NCBI GenBank assembly: GCA_916610825.1
Contig: OU744449.1
Coordinates: 1,612,001 to 1,676,000, forward strand
DNA length: 64,000 bases
Direction: 5' to 3'
From: Haliclystus octoradiatus
Lineage: Eukaryota; Cnidaria; Staurozoa; Stauromedusae; Haliclystidae
Shown: one piece after another, positions 57,001-64,000 of the stretch
Layout of the letters: each line of letters starts with the position of its first letter
How positions within the stretch are numbered: the stretch's first letter is position 1
The notes under the pieces: generated by a model
Told to the model about the DNA's origin: nothing
The model's input: only the letters and a program-made list of their open reading frames with translations
Databases searched by the model: none
Position numbers and translations under genes: made by a program

Positions 57001-60000
57001 TCTGAGACCTTGCATCAAGCATATCAAGCAAGCGTCGATAGATTTATAAGTGCCACTGTTTCAAGATTTGTTAGCTAAATGTATGTATATTGGATGTTTA
57101 CATAATTTACATATCTTTGATTCCCTCTGGAACTCGGATATTTTCAGATTTTATGCAAAACATTTCGGATTGGTTTGGATTAATTTAGAAATTTTAGTTT
57201 CGGATTGGATCGGATCGGATTATATTTATGATTATTGATTCGGATCACTATCACGTTCGTACCCGTAATCAATTTTCTGTAAATCCGATCCGACACACAC
57301 CTTTAGTCTAAAATACTAGATTCTATTGAATCAAACTTGCATATGAAGGCCACCTGTCTATAGTGGTCAATGTATCTACCTCTTTTAGCTGGCTGTTATA
57401 TACAGGTTTCAATGTACATCATTAAAGCAATACTTTTTTCACGTCATTCAAAAATCTTTCTCTTGTGATATTTTATGATCTCTTGTTTAATTATTTCAAC
57501 AATCAATACTTACAATAGAAGGATCACCATATTTGGCTACAGCCCGTCGTTTCATTTTAGAAGATATATCTTCAATTGGTGAATTTTTATCTTTACCCTG
57601 GAGAAAACAAACAGCTTTCAAAAAAATCGCTGCAGTAATGAGTTCAAGAACGTGAAATTGCAATTTTTAAAGCACATGAAGAATTGTGACATTACAAATT
57701 CATATGTCTTCAATAATTTGTTGCGGCATTAATCCCTGGCTAAATGACCTTTTATTTTGCAGAAATCGGTGCAAAAAAGTATGTCAAGAACAATTGTATA
57801 GTCACAAACGATGTTGGCATAAATTTTCACTTCAAAATCAAAAAAGTGAATTCAACACATTAAAACAAGCCAACAAAGCCAACATTGTGAGGGTGGCCAA
57901 ATAACAGTTCATTTCGTCAACATCAGTAGGATTTGACCAAAGTCATTTGGTCAGGGCTATTAGTGCAGTGGTTAGGGCTTTCGACCTGTGAAAACAGTTC
58001 AGGAAACAGTTCATGGAAATTGGGGGGGGGGGGTAACTAGTTTAAAGGCATGCAATTGAATTGAAAAATGAATAGCATTTCTCGAGTCGTAATTAGTGTG
58101 CATCACGCACCATATTCGAAGACCGAGCGCAAAGTTGCCCATCAATTTTATGCATTCAATTCAGAGAATGTAAACAGAAACCAGTTTTATGTGGGGATAT
58201 CAAGCAAGGTGGAACATTAAAAAAGTGATATCATGAGAGCTTAACCGTATACATATTTGATATTTTGAATCAAGATTCACCTTTGTTGAGCACGACACCA
58301 TTGCATTGCCACAACCCCATGCTAGATCTAAGCTTGCAGACCAACTCTAAATAATACAAGTTTGAAACAAAGGTTTAAAAATAATTTGTAAGTATCTTTT
58401 AAGAAAGATACTTAAGTTAAATATATCATTTAAATTCCCCTAATTTCATCGGTTGTCAAATTCCAAGAACACAACAACTCAGTTGAATCATTTATTATTG
58501 TTTACTTTTGATAGTTAGTAGTTAGTAGTAGTTAGTACTCATTGCTAGTAGATAAATAGCATAAAAATACACAGGAAAATACTTAATTAATTTGTGTATA
58601 TGAAATTATTATTAATAAAAATTCACTCCAGTCTATAACAAATTAGTGCACTAGCATCTGAGTGTACAGAGAATACAATCAGGGTTCATTCACAGGTTGC
58701 CGTGCTTCATCGGGATTGACATGCATAAGTGATACTAGGAGATACGAGTGTGAAGCGTAATGAATATCTGAGTTGCAGGCAAGATGATGATTAATACATA
58801 CTTGAGACCATCTTGATTTTGCCCCCCAAAAAATTATAACTCACCAGTGCAATCCTCTCAAATACAGTTGTGTATTGTAACGATCCTGAATGAATGAAGA
58901 AAATCACAACAAATTGAAATAACACAAACTGTAAGCTGTGTACTAGCAGAGTTATTTATTGCATACAATGGTGAGTTTTACTACCTCTCTAATTTATATT
59001 AAGTAAACCTGTTTGCTGTGAACAGGTACAATGAAATGAACAAAACATGGTTGAGATATAGCCTAACTTCAGGGCCTCTTTCTACGAGTAGCTGAGGCAT
59101 GGAACAAGAGTTTTTTTAAACAATCATAAAATTCAACTCAACCACATCAAGCGATTAAGCAAATTCACTATGGTAAAGCAAGCCTTTAATTCTTCATAGA
59201 CTAATAAAACTATTACCGACAACACTTGACATCAAAATTGCATTTTTCTTTGTTGGATGCCAGCTAAACGATGATACTTGTTGTTTTGGAACTAAAACAA
59301 AACGAAACAACATGAAGCAAAATAATAAAACAAAATGACAGTCTTAAAATTAGTTACAGATGTACCGGCAATATTAGACCGAGCGTCAACAAATCAAAAA
59401 TGGTAGATTTCTCTGGGCAACTCGAAATTTACATGGAAGTGTGGATAAAAACACCCTAAATAATTTCCTGTTTCATGTTTTAGTTAAATTCTATAGTAGA
59501 GCTCACCAATTGCAAAAACTTTGATGAACACAGAAGAAGCTATTAGTCACATAGGCATACTCACATTGAACAGTTCTTTCGGGTACAATACAGTCAATCT
59601 CTTCCTCAAGCCCAGGTCCGTGTGATACAGATGGCGCTGTAAAGATGATTACAAAATAGAAACAGGTTGATATCATTATCCTAGGAAATAAAGTAATTTC
59701 ATGTACAGCTCCCCTATCTATACCATATCAATGCAAATAGATGGTTTTAAAACAAATCTTTGCATTGGTCAGGTAAGCCTTTTCAGATAAATATCTTCTA
59801 ACAATAGTGGAGTGCTTTTTCAAATTGTGTCCAATTGTTGTTAGAGCACTTTGTTGGTAAACAATGCTATTTCCAATACAATAAATCTATATATTTTACA
59901 AAAAATTGGATCAGTTTTAATTGTTTACTTTACACGTTTATAATTGGGCCCTTCGAATCAACGGTAGGCCTAATAGAATACACGAGCTTAGAATCATGTG

Positions 60001-60871
60001 CGTGCTTATATTGTAATATTTGTTTGAATGGTTTTGTGTCTGACATTTGAAATTTGAAGCCATAAATGAATGTTGAAATCTGATACGCGTGTTTCAAAAT
60101 TAAGCTAGCAACCGCCAGCCAGTGTCTTAAGGTAACAAAGGCTAAAAGTGAAACTATTAATGATTGTTATAGCAAACATGCCGTCATGTAAAATTTGATT
60201 CTAAAGTATGACGTCATATTCGAACGTAATTCTGCAATTTGATTGGTTGGTCTGTGAGTTGGAAATACAAAGCAAACATTTTTTAGAAAATTCCCGTCGA
60301 AATTTGTCGATAAAACTTTGTCAGATTCTCAAAGCTGAAGAAGAATAGGAACTGCAATGTATAATTAAAGAAATAATATCAACAAAGCTATCTCTATTTA
60401 AGAAAGACTAACGTTTTGAAGTTTGAATTTGATCCAAGGACATTTTAGTGAATGAAAACATTGAATTTAAATTGAATTTTAGATCATTAATCCAAGATTC
60501 GACCAACCTTCAGCAATATAAACGAACTTGATTATGAAACTTGCTTTATTTCAGAAAAGGGTTACCACACACTTTTGTCGTGTTTGTATTCATATTAAAC
60601 ATTACACTTGAAAATGGTGGAAGACACTCGGGAAGTGTTGAAAGCACTCGCCCTTTAATAGACATTGTGGTTCAGATGACAAACTGTTTATGGGGTTGAA
60701 AGTATTTTTAATTTGTCTACAAAACAGTGTAACCATATTATATGATGAAGGAGTATTTAGTCAATTGATAAATAGCCTAAAGTCAAGCCATGACACCCCT
60801 AAAGATATACAGAAAGATGCTGTGATACAACCTCCACAAACTCTGCACAGTGGATCATAGTTTAACACATG

Positions 60872-60908
<37 letters not shown>

Positions 60909-60920
60909 TATTTTGTTTTG

Positions 60921-60970
<50 letters not shown>

Positions 60971-62711
60971 ATATAATAATAATTAATTAAAAAATTAATT
61001 GTATTGAGTGTGAACTCTTATACACACATGTATATGAAAGTGCTCAATGTTTTTTAGGACAGAGCATAATATAGAGTATAAAACAGAGACGAGGCAAAGC
61101 CTTTTCCGTAACTCGGAGTTTCACGCTTTTATTGCGATCTTCAGACGGTGATACTAGAAAATTAAAAACATACGATTACTCCTAAACATACATACATGAG
61201 TGCGATATCTAGCTATTGTTATCTACAATGGGTTACTGATAAATTAATATTTTTATTGTTTGTTTACAAAGGCATATTGTTGTAAATTTCTTAATGTCTA
61301 CGATTTACCGGATTTAAAATTTCTAAGGTAAAATTTGTTCTCATGCCGGCATTTGGAAATAAGTTCTGATCTTTTGTTGAGTAGGTTAGGCGAACGTGAT
61401 GTTATAATGTGAAATTTCTCCGTAAGGCATAGGTTACATTTATTTGAGATGTTAGTGTATGCGCTAGCAGTAGCTAATATAGACCAATCGAGTAATCGTA
61501 TGTTTTTAATTTTCTAGTATCACCGTCTGAAGATCGCAATAAAAGCGTGAAACTCCGAGTTACGGAAAAGGCTTTGCCTCGTCTCTGTTTTATACTATAT
61601 ATATATATATATGATCTTCTGAATTAATTCTACGCTCACCCGAGAAAAGATGTTGCAAGTCAAACAATTTCAAAGTTGAGCTGTCACCAGAAAGAACAGT
61701 CAACAAATCTGATCTATAAAAAGATGAAACATAATACGAACCATTAAATTATTTGGTTTTGATAATTAATAATAGGATTTTAACTACAGTGAAACCTGTA
61801 TATAACAGCCAGCTACGAGATGTATATAAATTGACCATTATAGACAGGTGGCTTTTATATACAGGTTTGATTCAATAGAAAATACTATTTAGACATTGCA
61901 AGAGTGACCACTATAGACAGGTGACCGAGGTGACCGTTATAACAGGTTTGACTGTACTAAGTTAATCACAACAGAAACCATTACATGTTGAAATCAACAA
62001 ACAAAAGTTACATCAATTAAAAGAGATATTCTATCATATCAGGGAAAAAATATTGTTGAGTTTATAAACAGTTCATGAACTTTACACATATTCATGAACT
62101 ATTCATTAACTCCTTTTAATAATCACTTGAAAAAACGCAAGTCGTGATTGGCGGATTTTTAAAACGATATTTGAAGTTATGACAAGAAAACTCACAATAT
62201 TCCATGACAACGAGTAAAGTTAAATATATTTTTTTGCTATGTTGTGTATAGACAGTGCTGCACGTATAAGCATATACCCGCATAATCTATACCTAGCAAC
62301 TTCAACTCAGCAGATCGAGCACATGTACTGAAAATGGAAACAAGCTGTAACAAATCTAATAACTTTTCTGAAAATCAAATTAAATGTGCTCTGTAATCTG
62401 TAATTAAAGGAAAATCCAAAAAAGTATCAGCTTGGAAGATGCGATATTCAGACATAATTATTATTATTAATGCATCAAGAGTTTGTAAAACCATTATGTT
62501 TAATGCTTCAAGTTATGTTTTGAAATGATATTTGTTGGAATTTCAATATTGTCACACCATTAAATGTTATGTAGCATGGTGAAGAAAGTGTTCAACAGTT
62601 CAGTCCGACCATGTTTTGGACTGCAACATTCAACGACTGCTGCAACATTTACTTTGATGTTGCGGATAAAATTTACCTTGTTGGACACCATGATATACTT
62701 GTGACTGATCT
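39894..62711 (-). CDS. MIOS: MIOS (GATOR2 subunit), 25 exons, 5' part outside window
   Basis: MIOS is a WD40/RING-like subunit of GATOR2, which antagonises GATOR1 and so promotes mTORC1 signalling at the lysosome. The exons are 62677-62711, 61640-61713, 59565-59636, 59217-59291, 58845-58885, 58281-58346, 57514-57597, 55702-55774, 55399-55422, 53913-53978, 50178-50256, 49415-49483, 48580-48719, 48074-48165, 47600-47671, 47438-47503, 46578-46650, 45961-46007, 45777-45868, 44970-45011, 44380-44495, 42918-42967, 42310-42403, 41534-41651 and 39894-40026. They sum to 1893 nt (630 residues plus stop) with every phase consistent. Matches include [61 protein letters not shown] and [15 protein letters not shown]. 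The C-terminal zinc region is [37 protein letters not shown] and [10 protein letters not shown]. The N-terminal propeller exons lie right of the last one found. Confidence 0.95.
40634..40790 (-). mobile_element. tRNA-derived SINE
   Basis: On the minus strand GCACTGGTAGCTCAATGGCA (A box), then GGTTAAGATTCCTTGTCGGT (B-box region), then a tail with CTGTAAATCTGTTCATGTCC and AAGAACTTGTGCTTAC. The tail recurs in the copies at 44691 and 51108. It lies in the last MIOS intron. A weaker SINE-body stretch precedes it at 40416-40500. Confidence 0.7.
42488..42753. mobile_element. Inverted-repeat element, GTTCATGAAC family
   Basis: A 266-bp copy opening CCCCTGAGAAATCAGTTCAG and closing CTGTTTTCGCAGGGG, flanked by TA on both sides. 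The interior is mirrored GTTCATGAAC with ACGTTAATTGG / GGCCATGTAACGT pairs and CCCTCACAGACAG. It lies in a MIOS intron. Confidence 0.7.
43221..43257. repeat. (GAT)n microsatellite
   Basis: About 12 GAT trinucleotides in a MIOS intron. Confidence 0.95.
43280..43610. repeat. Tandem repeat of about 72 bp made of GTTCATGAAC words
   Basis: Three copies of a unit of about 72-73 bp, marked by G(A/T)TGATGAACTATT(T/A)GTGAA at 43390, 43463 and 43535. Each is followed by a TGAACTGTTCATGAACCC-like block and CAAAAAATGTTCATGAACTG. It is a second, independent tandem expansion of the same word as the 12.7-kb array. Confidence 0.75.
44691..44845 (-). mobile_element. tRNA-derived SINE
   Basis: On the minus strand TAGTAGCTCAATGGCAGAGT (A box) and AGGGGTTCGATTCCTCGTAG (B box), followed by GTGCACACATGTTTATGG and the shared tail ending AAGCATGTGTGCTTAC. 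It lies in a MIOS intron. The A and B boxes fit tRNA descent, but the acceptor stem does not pair well and the family is dispersed. Confidence 0.7.
45144..45567 (+). mobile_element. Helitron-like non-autonomous element
   Basis: It starts A|TCTATATATATATATAAAAT, followed by GTCAAAGTCTGTGTGTGTGT. It ends CCCAGCAGCGCGGGTCACTC then ATTG-CTAG|T. The 5' TC, the short GC-rich hairpin (ACCC...GGGT) about 12 bases before a 3' CTAG, and insertion between A and T are Helitron hallmarks. It has no helicase coding. It lies between the MIOS exons at 44970 and 45777. Confidence 0.6.
48833..48979. mobile_element. Decayed GTTCATGAAC-family element
   Basis: The left end CCCCTGTGGAAACAGTCCAT is clear and the right end (ATGTTGCCACAGAG) is worn. 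The interior has mirrored CAGTTCATGAA and GTTCATGAACT words. It lies in a MIOS intron. Confidence 0.5.
50411..50587. mobile_element. TA-flanked MITE (CAGTCAAACCTG family)
   Basis: A 177-bp copy starting TA|CAGTCAAACCTGTTATAACG and ending AAAGGTTTCACTT|TA, with mirrored GCCACCTGTCTATAGTGGTC blocks. It lies in the large MIOS intron. Confidence 0.8.
51108..51265 (+). mobile_element. tRNA-derived SINE
   Basis: GCACTGGTAGCTCAGTGGCA (A box) is followed about 35 bases later by GCGGTTCAATTCCTCAACGG (B box). A tail then reads TTTCTGCAAATCTATTATGT and CAACCATTTGTGCTTAC, shared with the minus-strand copies. It resembles a tRNA, but the anticodon and T arms do not fold cleanly. Confidence 0.7.
51656..51773. 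repeat. Imperfect foldback
   Basis: The left arm ACGGCAGTAATAAAAAACAC AACGTTTCG faces the right arm CGAAACGCTGTGAAATCCCG TGTTTTTTATCGCTGCCATT. This makes a hairpin of about 45-bp arms with small gaps. It is intronic (MIOS). Confidence 0.6.
52043..52829. mobile_element. Element with about 28-bp terminal inverted repeats
   Basis: The left end TAGGGTTACATGGACGCACC GAACTCAAT is mirrored by the right end ATTGAGTTCGGTGCGTCCAT ATAACCCTA, with one mismatch. The segment is 787 bp, with no transposase frame. Target duplication is unclear. It is a non-autonomous DNA element in the large MIOS intron. Confidence 0.7.
52886..52980. repeat. Fragment of the 61.1-kb foldback family
   Basis: AGATGAGGCAAAGCCTTTTT, CCGTTACTCGAAGATTCACG and CAATCTTCAGACAG correspond to one arm of the foldback at 61075-61596. 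Confidence 0.65.
53228..53629 (+). mobile_element. Helitron-like element, 3' end clear, 5' end uncertain
   Basis: It ends CCAGCGGAGTGGGTTCACTT CA-CTAG|T, like the copy ending at 45567 (short hairpin-like block, then CACT..CTAG before T). ACGTCGACGTATGTCTGTTT near the left and the GAAAGAACAAATTACATTCTC interior suit the same family. The start coordinate is approximate. Confidence 0.45.
53639..53662. repeat. (AT)n microsatellite
   Basis: About 11 TA dinucleotides immediately right of the Helitron-like end, in a MIOS intron. Confidence 0.9.
54007..54052. repeat. (CAT)n microsatellite
   Basis: About 15 CAT trinucleotides just upstream of the MIOS exon at 53913-53978. Confidence 0.95.
54171..54280. 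mobile_element. Short GTTCATGAAC-family element
   Basis: It opens CCCCTGCGAAGAAAATGTGT and closes GAATTGTTTTTTGGAGGGG. The interior has TGAGTTCATGAACTTAG and AACTGTTCATGAATTG. It is a 110-bp, partly decayed copy in a MIOS intron. Confidence 0.5.
54683..54735. mobile_element. Fragment of the CAGTCAAACCTG MITE
   Basis: GAGTCAAATCTGTTACAACG then GTCACCTCTATACAGCGGCC ACTTGTCTATAGTG match the first third of the complete copies. Confidence 0.65.
55148..55323. mobile_element. TA-flanked MITE inside the left arm
   Basis: A 176-bp copy, TA|CAGTCAAACCTGTTATAGCG to ACAGGCTTCACTG|TA. Confidence 0.8.
55955..56131. mobile_element. TA-flanked MITE inside the right arm
   Basis: A 177-bp copy in the opposite orientation to that at 55148, TA|CAGTGAAACCAGTATATAGC to AACAGGTTTGACTG|TA. 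Confidence 0.8.
56406..57305 (+). mobile_element. 900-bp hAT-like element nested in the MITE
   Basis: It starts TAAAGATGTGCGAATCTG. The reverse complement of its right end starts TAAAGGTGTGTGTCGGATCG. It is bounded by an exact 8-bp target duplication, GTCTAAAA (56398-56405 and 57306-57313). Subterminal GGATCGGATT / CCGATCCGAC words are repeated. It holds one 118-codon frame (56722-57078). It lies between the MIOS exons at 55702 and 57514. Confidence 0.85.
56722..57078 (+). CDS. 118-residue frame carried by the hAT-like element
   Basis: An ATG-started frame filling the centre of the 900-bp element. The N-terminal half ([20 protein letters not shown]) is low in signal. The C-terminal half reads like real protein: [20 protein letters not shown], then [21 protein letters not shown] recognise no transposase motif (no DDE, BED finger or hAT dimerisation signature). 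It could be a captured gene fragment, an accessory protein or chance. Confidence 0.3.
   Translation: MINRTTFQCVLCLMFSSTIPSSHYTVIDSLVRQTSYIHDLESIFRVWRFCVFQHSSSYLKPLNLDAICPSAQLDRKEYDISSRLEIEERSGRVSETLHQAYQASVDRFISATVSRFVS
60877..60966. repeat. Compound (TA)n microsatellite
   Basis: Two TA runs (about 60877-60904 and 60924-60966) are separated by TTGTTTATTTTGTTTTG, then ATAATAATAATTAATTAAAA. They lie in a MIOS intron. Confidence 0.95.
61075..61596. mobile_element. Foldback element with perfect 106-bp arms
   Basis: The arms 61075-61180 and 61491-61596 are exact reverse complements by eye, separated by 310 bp. The arm begins AGTATAAAACAGAGACGAGG and ends AACATACGATTACT. There is no coding capacity. 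The flanks are TA-rich, so the target duplication is obscured. Partial relatives lie at 52886 and 36160. It is intronic in MIOS. Confidence 0.9.
61787..61954. mobile_element. TA-flanked MITE (CAGTGAAACCTG family)
   Basis: A 168-bp copy, TA|CAGTGAAACCTGTATATAAC to AACAGGTTTGACTG|TA, slightly deleted near the right end. It lies in a MIOS intron. Confidence 0.8.
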
Positions 62712-63049
62712 CTGCGATTGCATCGAATAAACGTAAACATAAATTAAGGAAAACATCATTCAGTTTGATTGCAAACATGTATCATACTCTTCAGATATTA
62801 GGAAATAAAGATCAATATATAGTTAATATCAATTTAGGAACAAACACAACACTCTTGTCAATAATTTAGGAATGTTATAAATCAGGTTCAGGTATTCGGC
62901 TTTCAATTGAACAGATATCATTCTACGCCTGTGTTACATGTACCAACAACTGTTTTGTATTGGCTTTGTCAGTATTAAGAATGCAGCCTATTTATCCTGC
63001 GGAGTAGTTTATTGATATTCGGCCAATTTATTGTTGAATAGTGGCTGAT

Positions 63050-63235
63050 CCCCTGCGAAAAACAGTTCAGGAGTTCATGAACAGTCCATGAACAGTTTAT
63101 GAACAGCTCATTAATGTTATATGGCCCCAAATTTTCATAAACTGTTCATAAACTGTTCATAAACTGTTCATGAAAATTGGGGTCATTTAACGCTCATGAA
63201 CTGTTCATGAACTACTCAACTGCTTTTTGCAGGGG
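63050..63235. mobile_element. Inverted-repeat element, GTTCATGAAC family
   Basis: A well-preserved 186-bp copy, CCCCTGCGAAAAACAGTTCA to CAACTGCTTTTTGCAGGGG, flanked by AT on both sides. The interior pair is GTTATATGGCCCC / GGGGTCATTTAACG. Confidence 0.75.
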
Positions 63236-63627
63236 ATTATTCGGCATAGCCAGATAATTCGTACATCCTTATAAGATTTAATTATCAAAAATAGGATTCA
63301 AAAATTCATCAATGTGAATCAATTTTTTGGTTGAAGGGAAAATTTGATGTACCTAGTACACAACATCAACATTGACAATGATGGTGATATGCATATATTA
63401 TTTAATCTTAACTATCAGTATAAGCTATATAAATGAAAGGATATTGGTTTTTGGAAGGAGCGCATATCCCAAACACAAACTAAAGCAGATGGTCCCTGGA
63501 ATAAAGAATTGATGTAATAATGAAACAAATTAGAACAATGAAATAATCAAATAAATTGCACAGTAAAAGAATAAACAAACAGCCCTCCTACATGGGTTCT
63601 TACTACAGTAAATAGTTAAGAGTATTC

Positions 63628-63720
63628 TCATTGTGTGTGAGGGTGGCCGGGGTTTGATTCCTCGTCGGTGCACACATGTTTGCATTTGGTCTGTAAATGT
63701 GTTAAAGCACAGATATTTAA
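63628..63720 (+). mobile_element. SINE 3' part (B box and tail only)
   Basis: GGGTGGCCGGGGTTTGATTC CTCGTCGGTGCACACATG carries a B box and the shared tail (TGGTCTGTAAATGTGTTAAA). The A-box half is missing. Confidence 0.55.
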
Positions 63721-64000
63721 TGTTGAATCTACCCTATTTTCAATACGTCACTTTTTCTAAACTCGGAACGATAGTAGGAATGACAAGAGGGCTTACTATA
63801 GTAAAACGAACAGTTGAAAACATTAAAAAGCAGCATCTCCATTCACGCGGAAACCCAAGTCAGCTATGCCTTCACCTTTTCTGCTTTTTTATACTGAGTA
63901 ACAGTTCATGAACTTAAAGGCAATTTCACATTCATGAACCAGTTTATGAACCGGTTCATGAAGTGTACAGGAACTCTTTATGAATGTTCATGAACTCACG

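Larger units (their letters stand above)
56330..57414. mobile_element. TA-flanked MITE split by a hAT-like insertion
   Basis: The left half 56330-56405 and right half 57306-57414 reconstitute an ordinary MITE copy (TA|CAGTCAAACCTGCTATAATG ... ACAGGTTTCAATG|TA). The break carries the 8-bp duplication GTCTAAAA. Confidence 0.85.
62712..64000. other. Right edge: MIOS intron or upstream sequence
   Basis: I could not find the next upstream MIOS exon (propeller blade before TSISWCPTR) here, so it is probably beyond 64000. The stretch holds the element at 63050-63235, a SINE 3' part at 63628-63720 and a GTTCATGAAC cluster from about 63900 to the end. Confidence 0.5.

Noticed and set aside
62281-62330. 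Exon-like stretch [11 protein letters not shown] on the minus strand considered as a MIOS exon
   Set aside because: The exon at 62677-62711 (ending WCPTR) joins the exon at 61640 in exact phase and reproduces the family sequence, so no exon is needed here.
63633-63911. 92-codon plus-strand frame at the right edge
   Set aside because: It begins in the SINE B-box region and has no recognised domain.

Overview
The window is AT-rich animal DNA. Five protein-coding genes, four of them intron-rich, all lie on the minus strand and are buried among non-coding repeats. I rebuilt four spliced genes by finding conserved peptide blocks and checking that exon phases and GT/AG splice sites join. In transcription order (right to left) they are: MIOS, a GATOR2 subunit with its 5' part beyond the right edge (39894-62711); a SNX10/SNX11-type PX sorting nexin (31945-38961); a secreted protein with seven thrombospondin type 1 repeats, EGF-like modules and a C-terminal cysteine array spaced like a resistin/RELM domain (26285-30944); an unrecognised 181-residue intronless ORF (22932-23477); and CFAP221/PCDP1, a central-pair protein of motile cilia with its 3' part beyond the left edge (357-21160).

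The organism is a metazoan with motile cilia. The signal peptide + TSP1 + EGF protein resembles what I recall of the ascidian metamorphosis gene Ci-meta1, so a tunicate is my best guess. This is inference, not proof.

The largest structure is a 12.7-kb array of about 630 copies of a 20-bp unit whose core, GTTCATGAAC, is a perfect palindrome. It sits wholly inside one CFAP221 intron. The array has higher-order structure and internal segmental duplications (offsets 1736 and 6251 bp). The same decamer is the building block of a dispersed family of inverted-repeat elements (ends CCCCTG...CAGGGG) found across the window, which suggests a source for the array.

Introns and spacers also hold TA-flanked MITEs of about 180 bp (ends CAGTSAAACCTG), two non-autonomous hAT-like elements with 8-bp target duplications (one nested in a MITE), Helitron-like 3' ends, tRNA-derived SINEs, foldback elements, including one with perfect 106-bp arms, and long microsatellites. 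No CRISPR array, rRNA or convincing functional tRNA gene was seen.

The genes do not form an obvious pathway: MIOS acts in amino-acid sensing to mTORC1, the sorting nexin on endosomes, the TSP1 protein outside the cell and CFAP221 in the axoneme. The most noteworthy findings are the RELM-like domain joined to TSP1/EGF modules in an invertebrate-type gene, and the palindromic satellite and its dispersed relatives.
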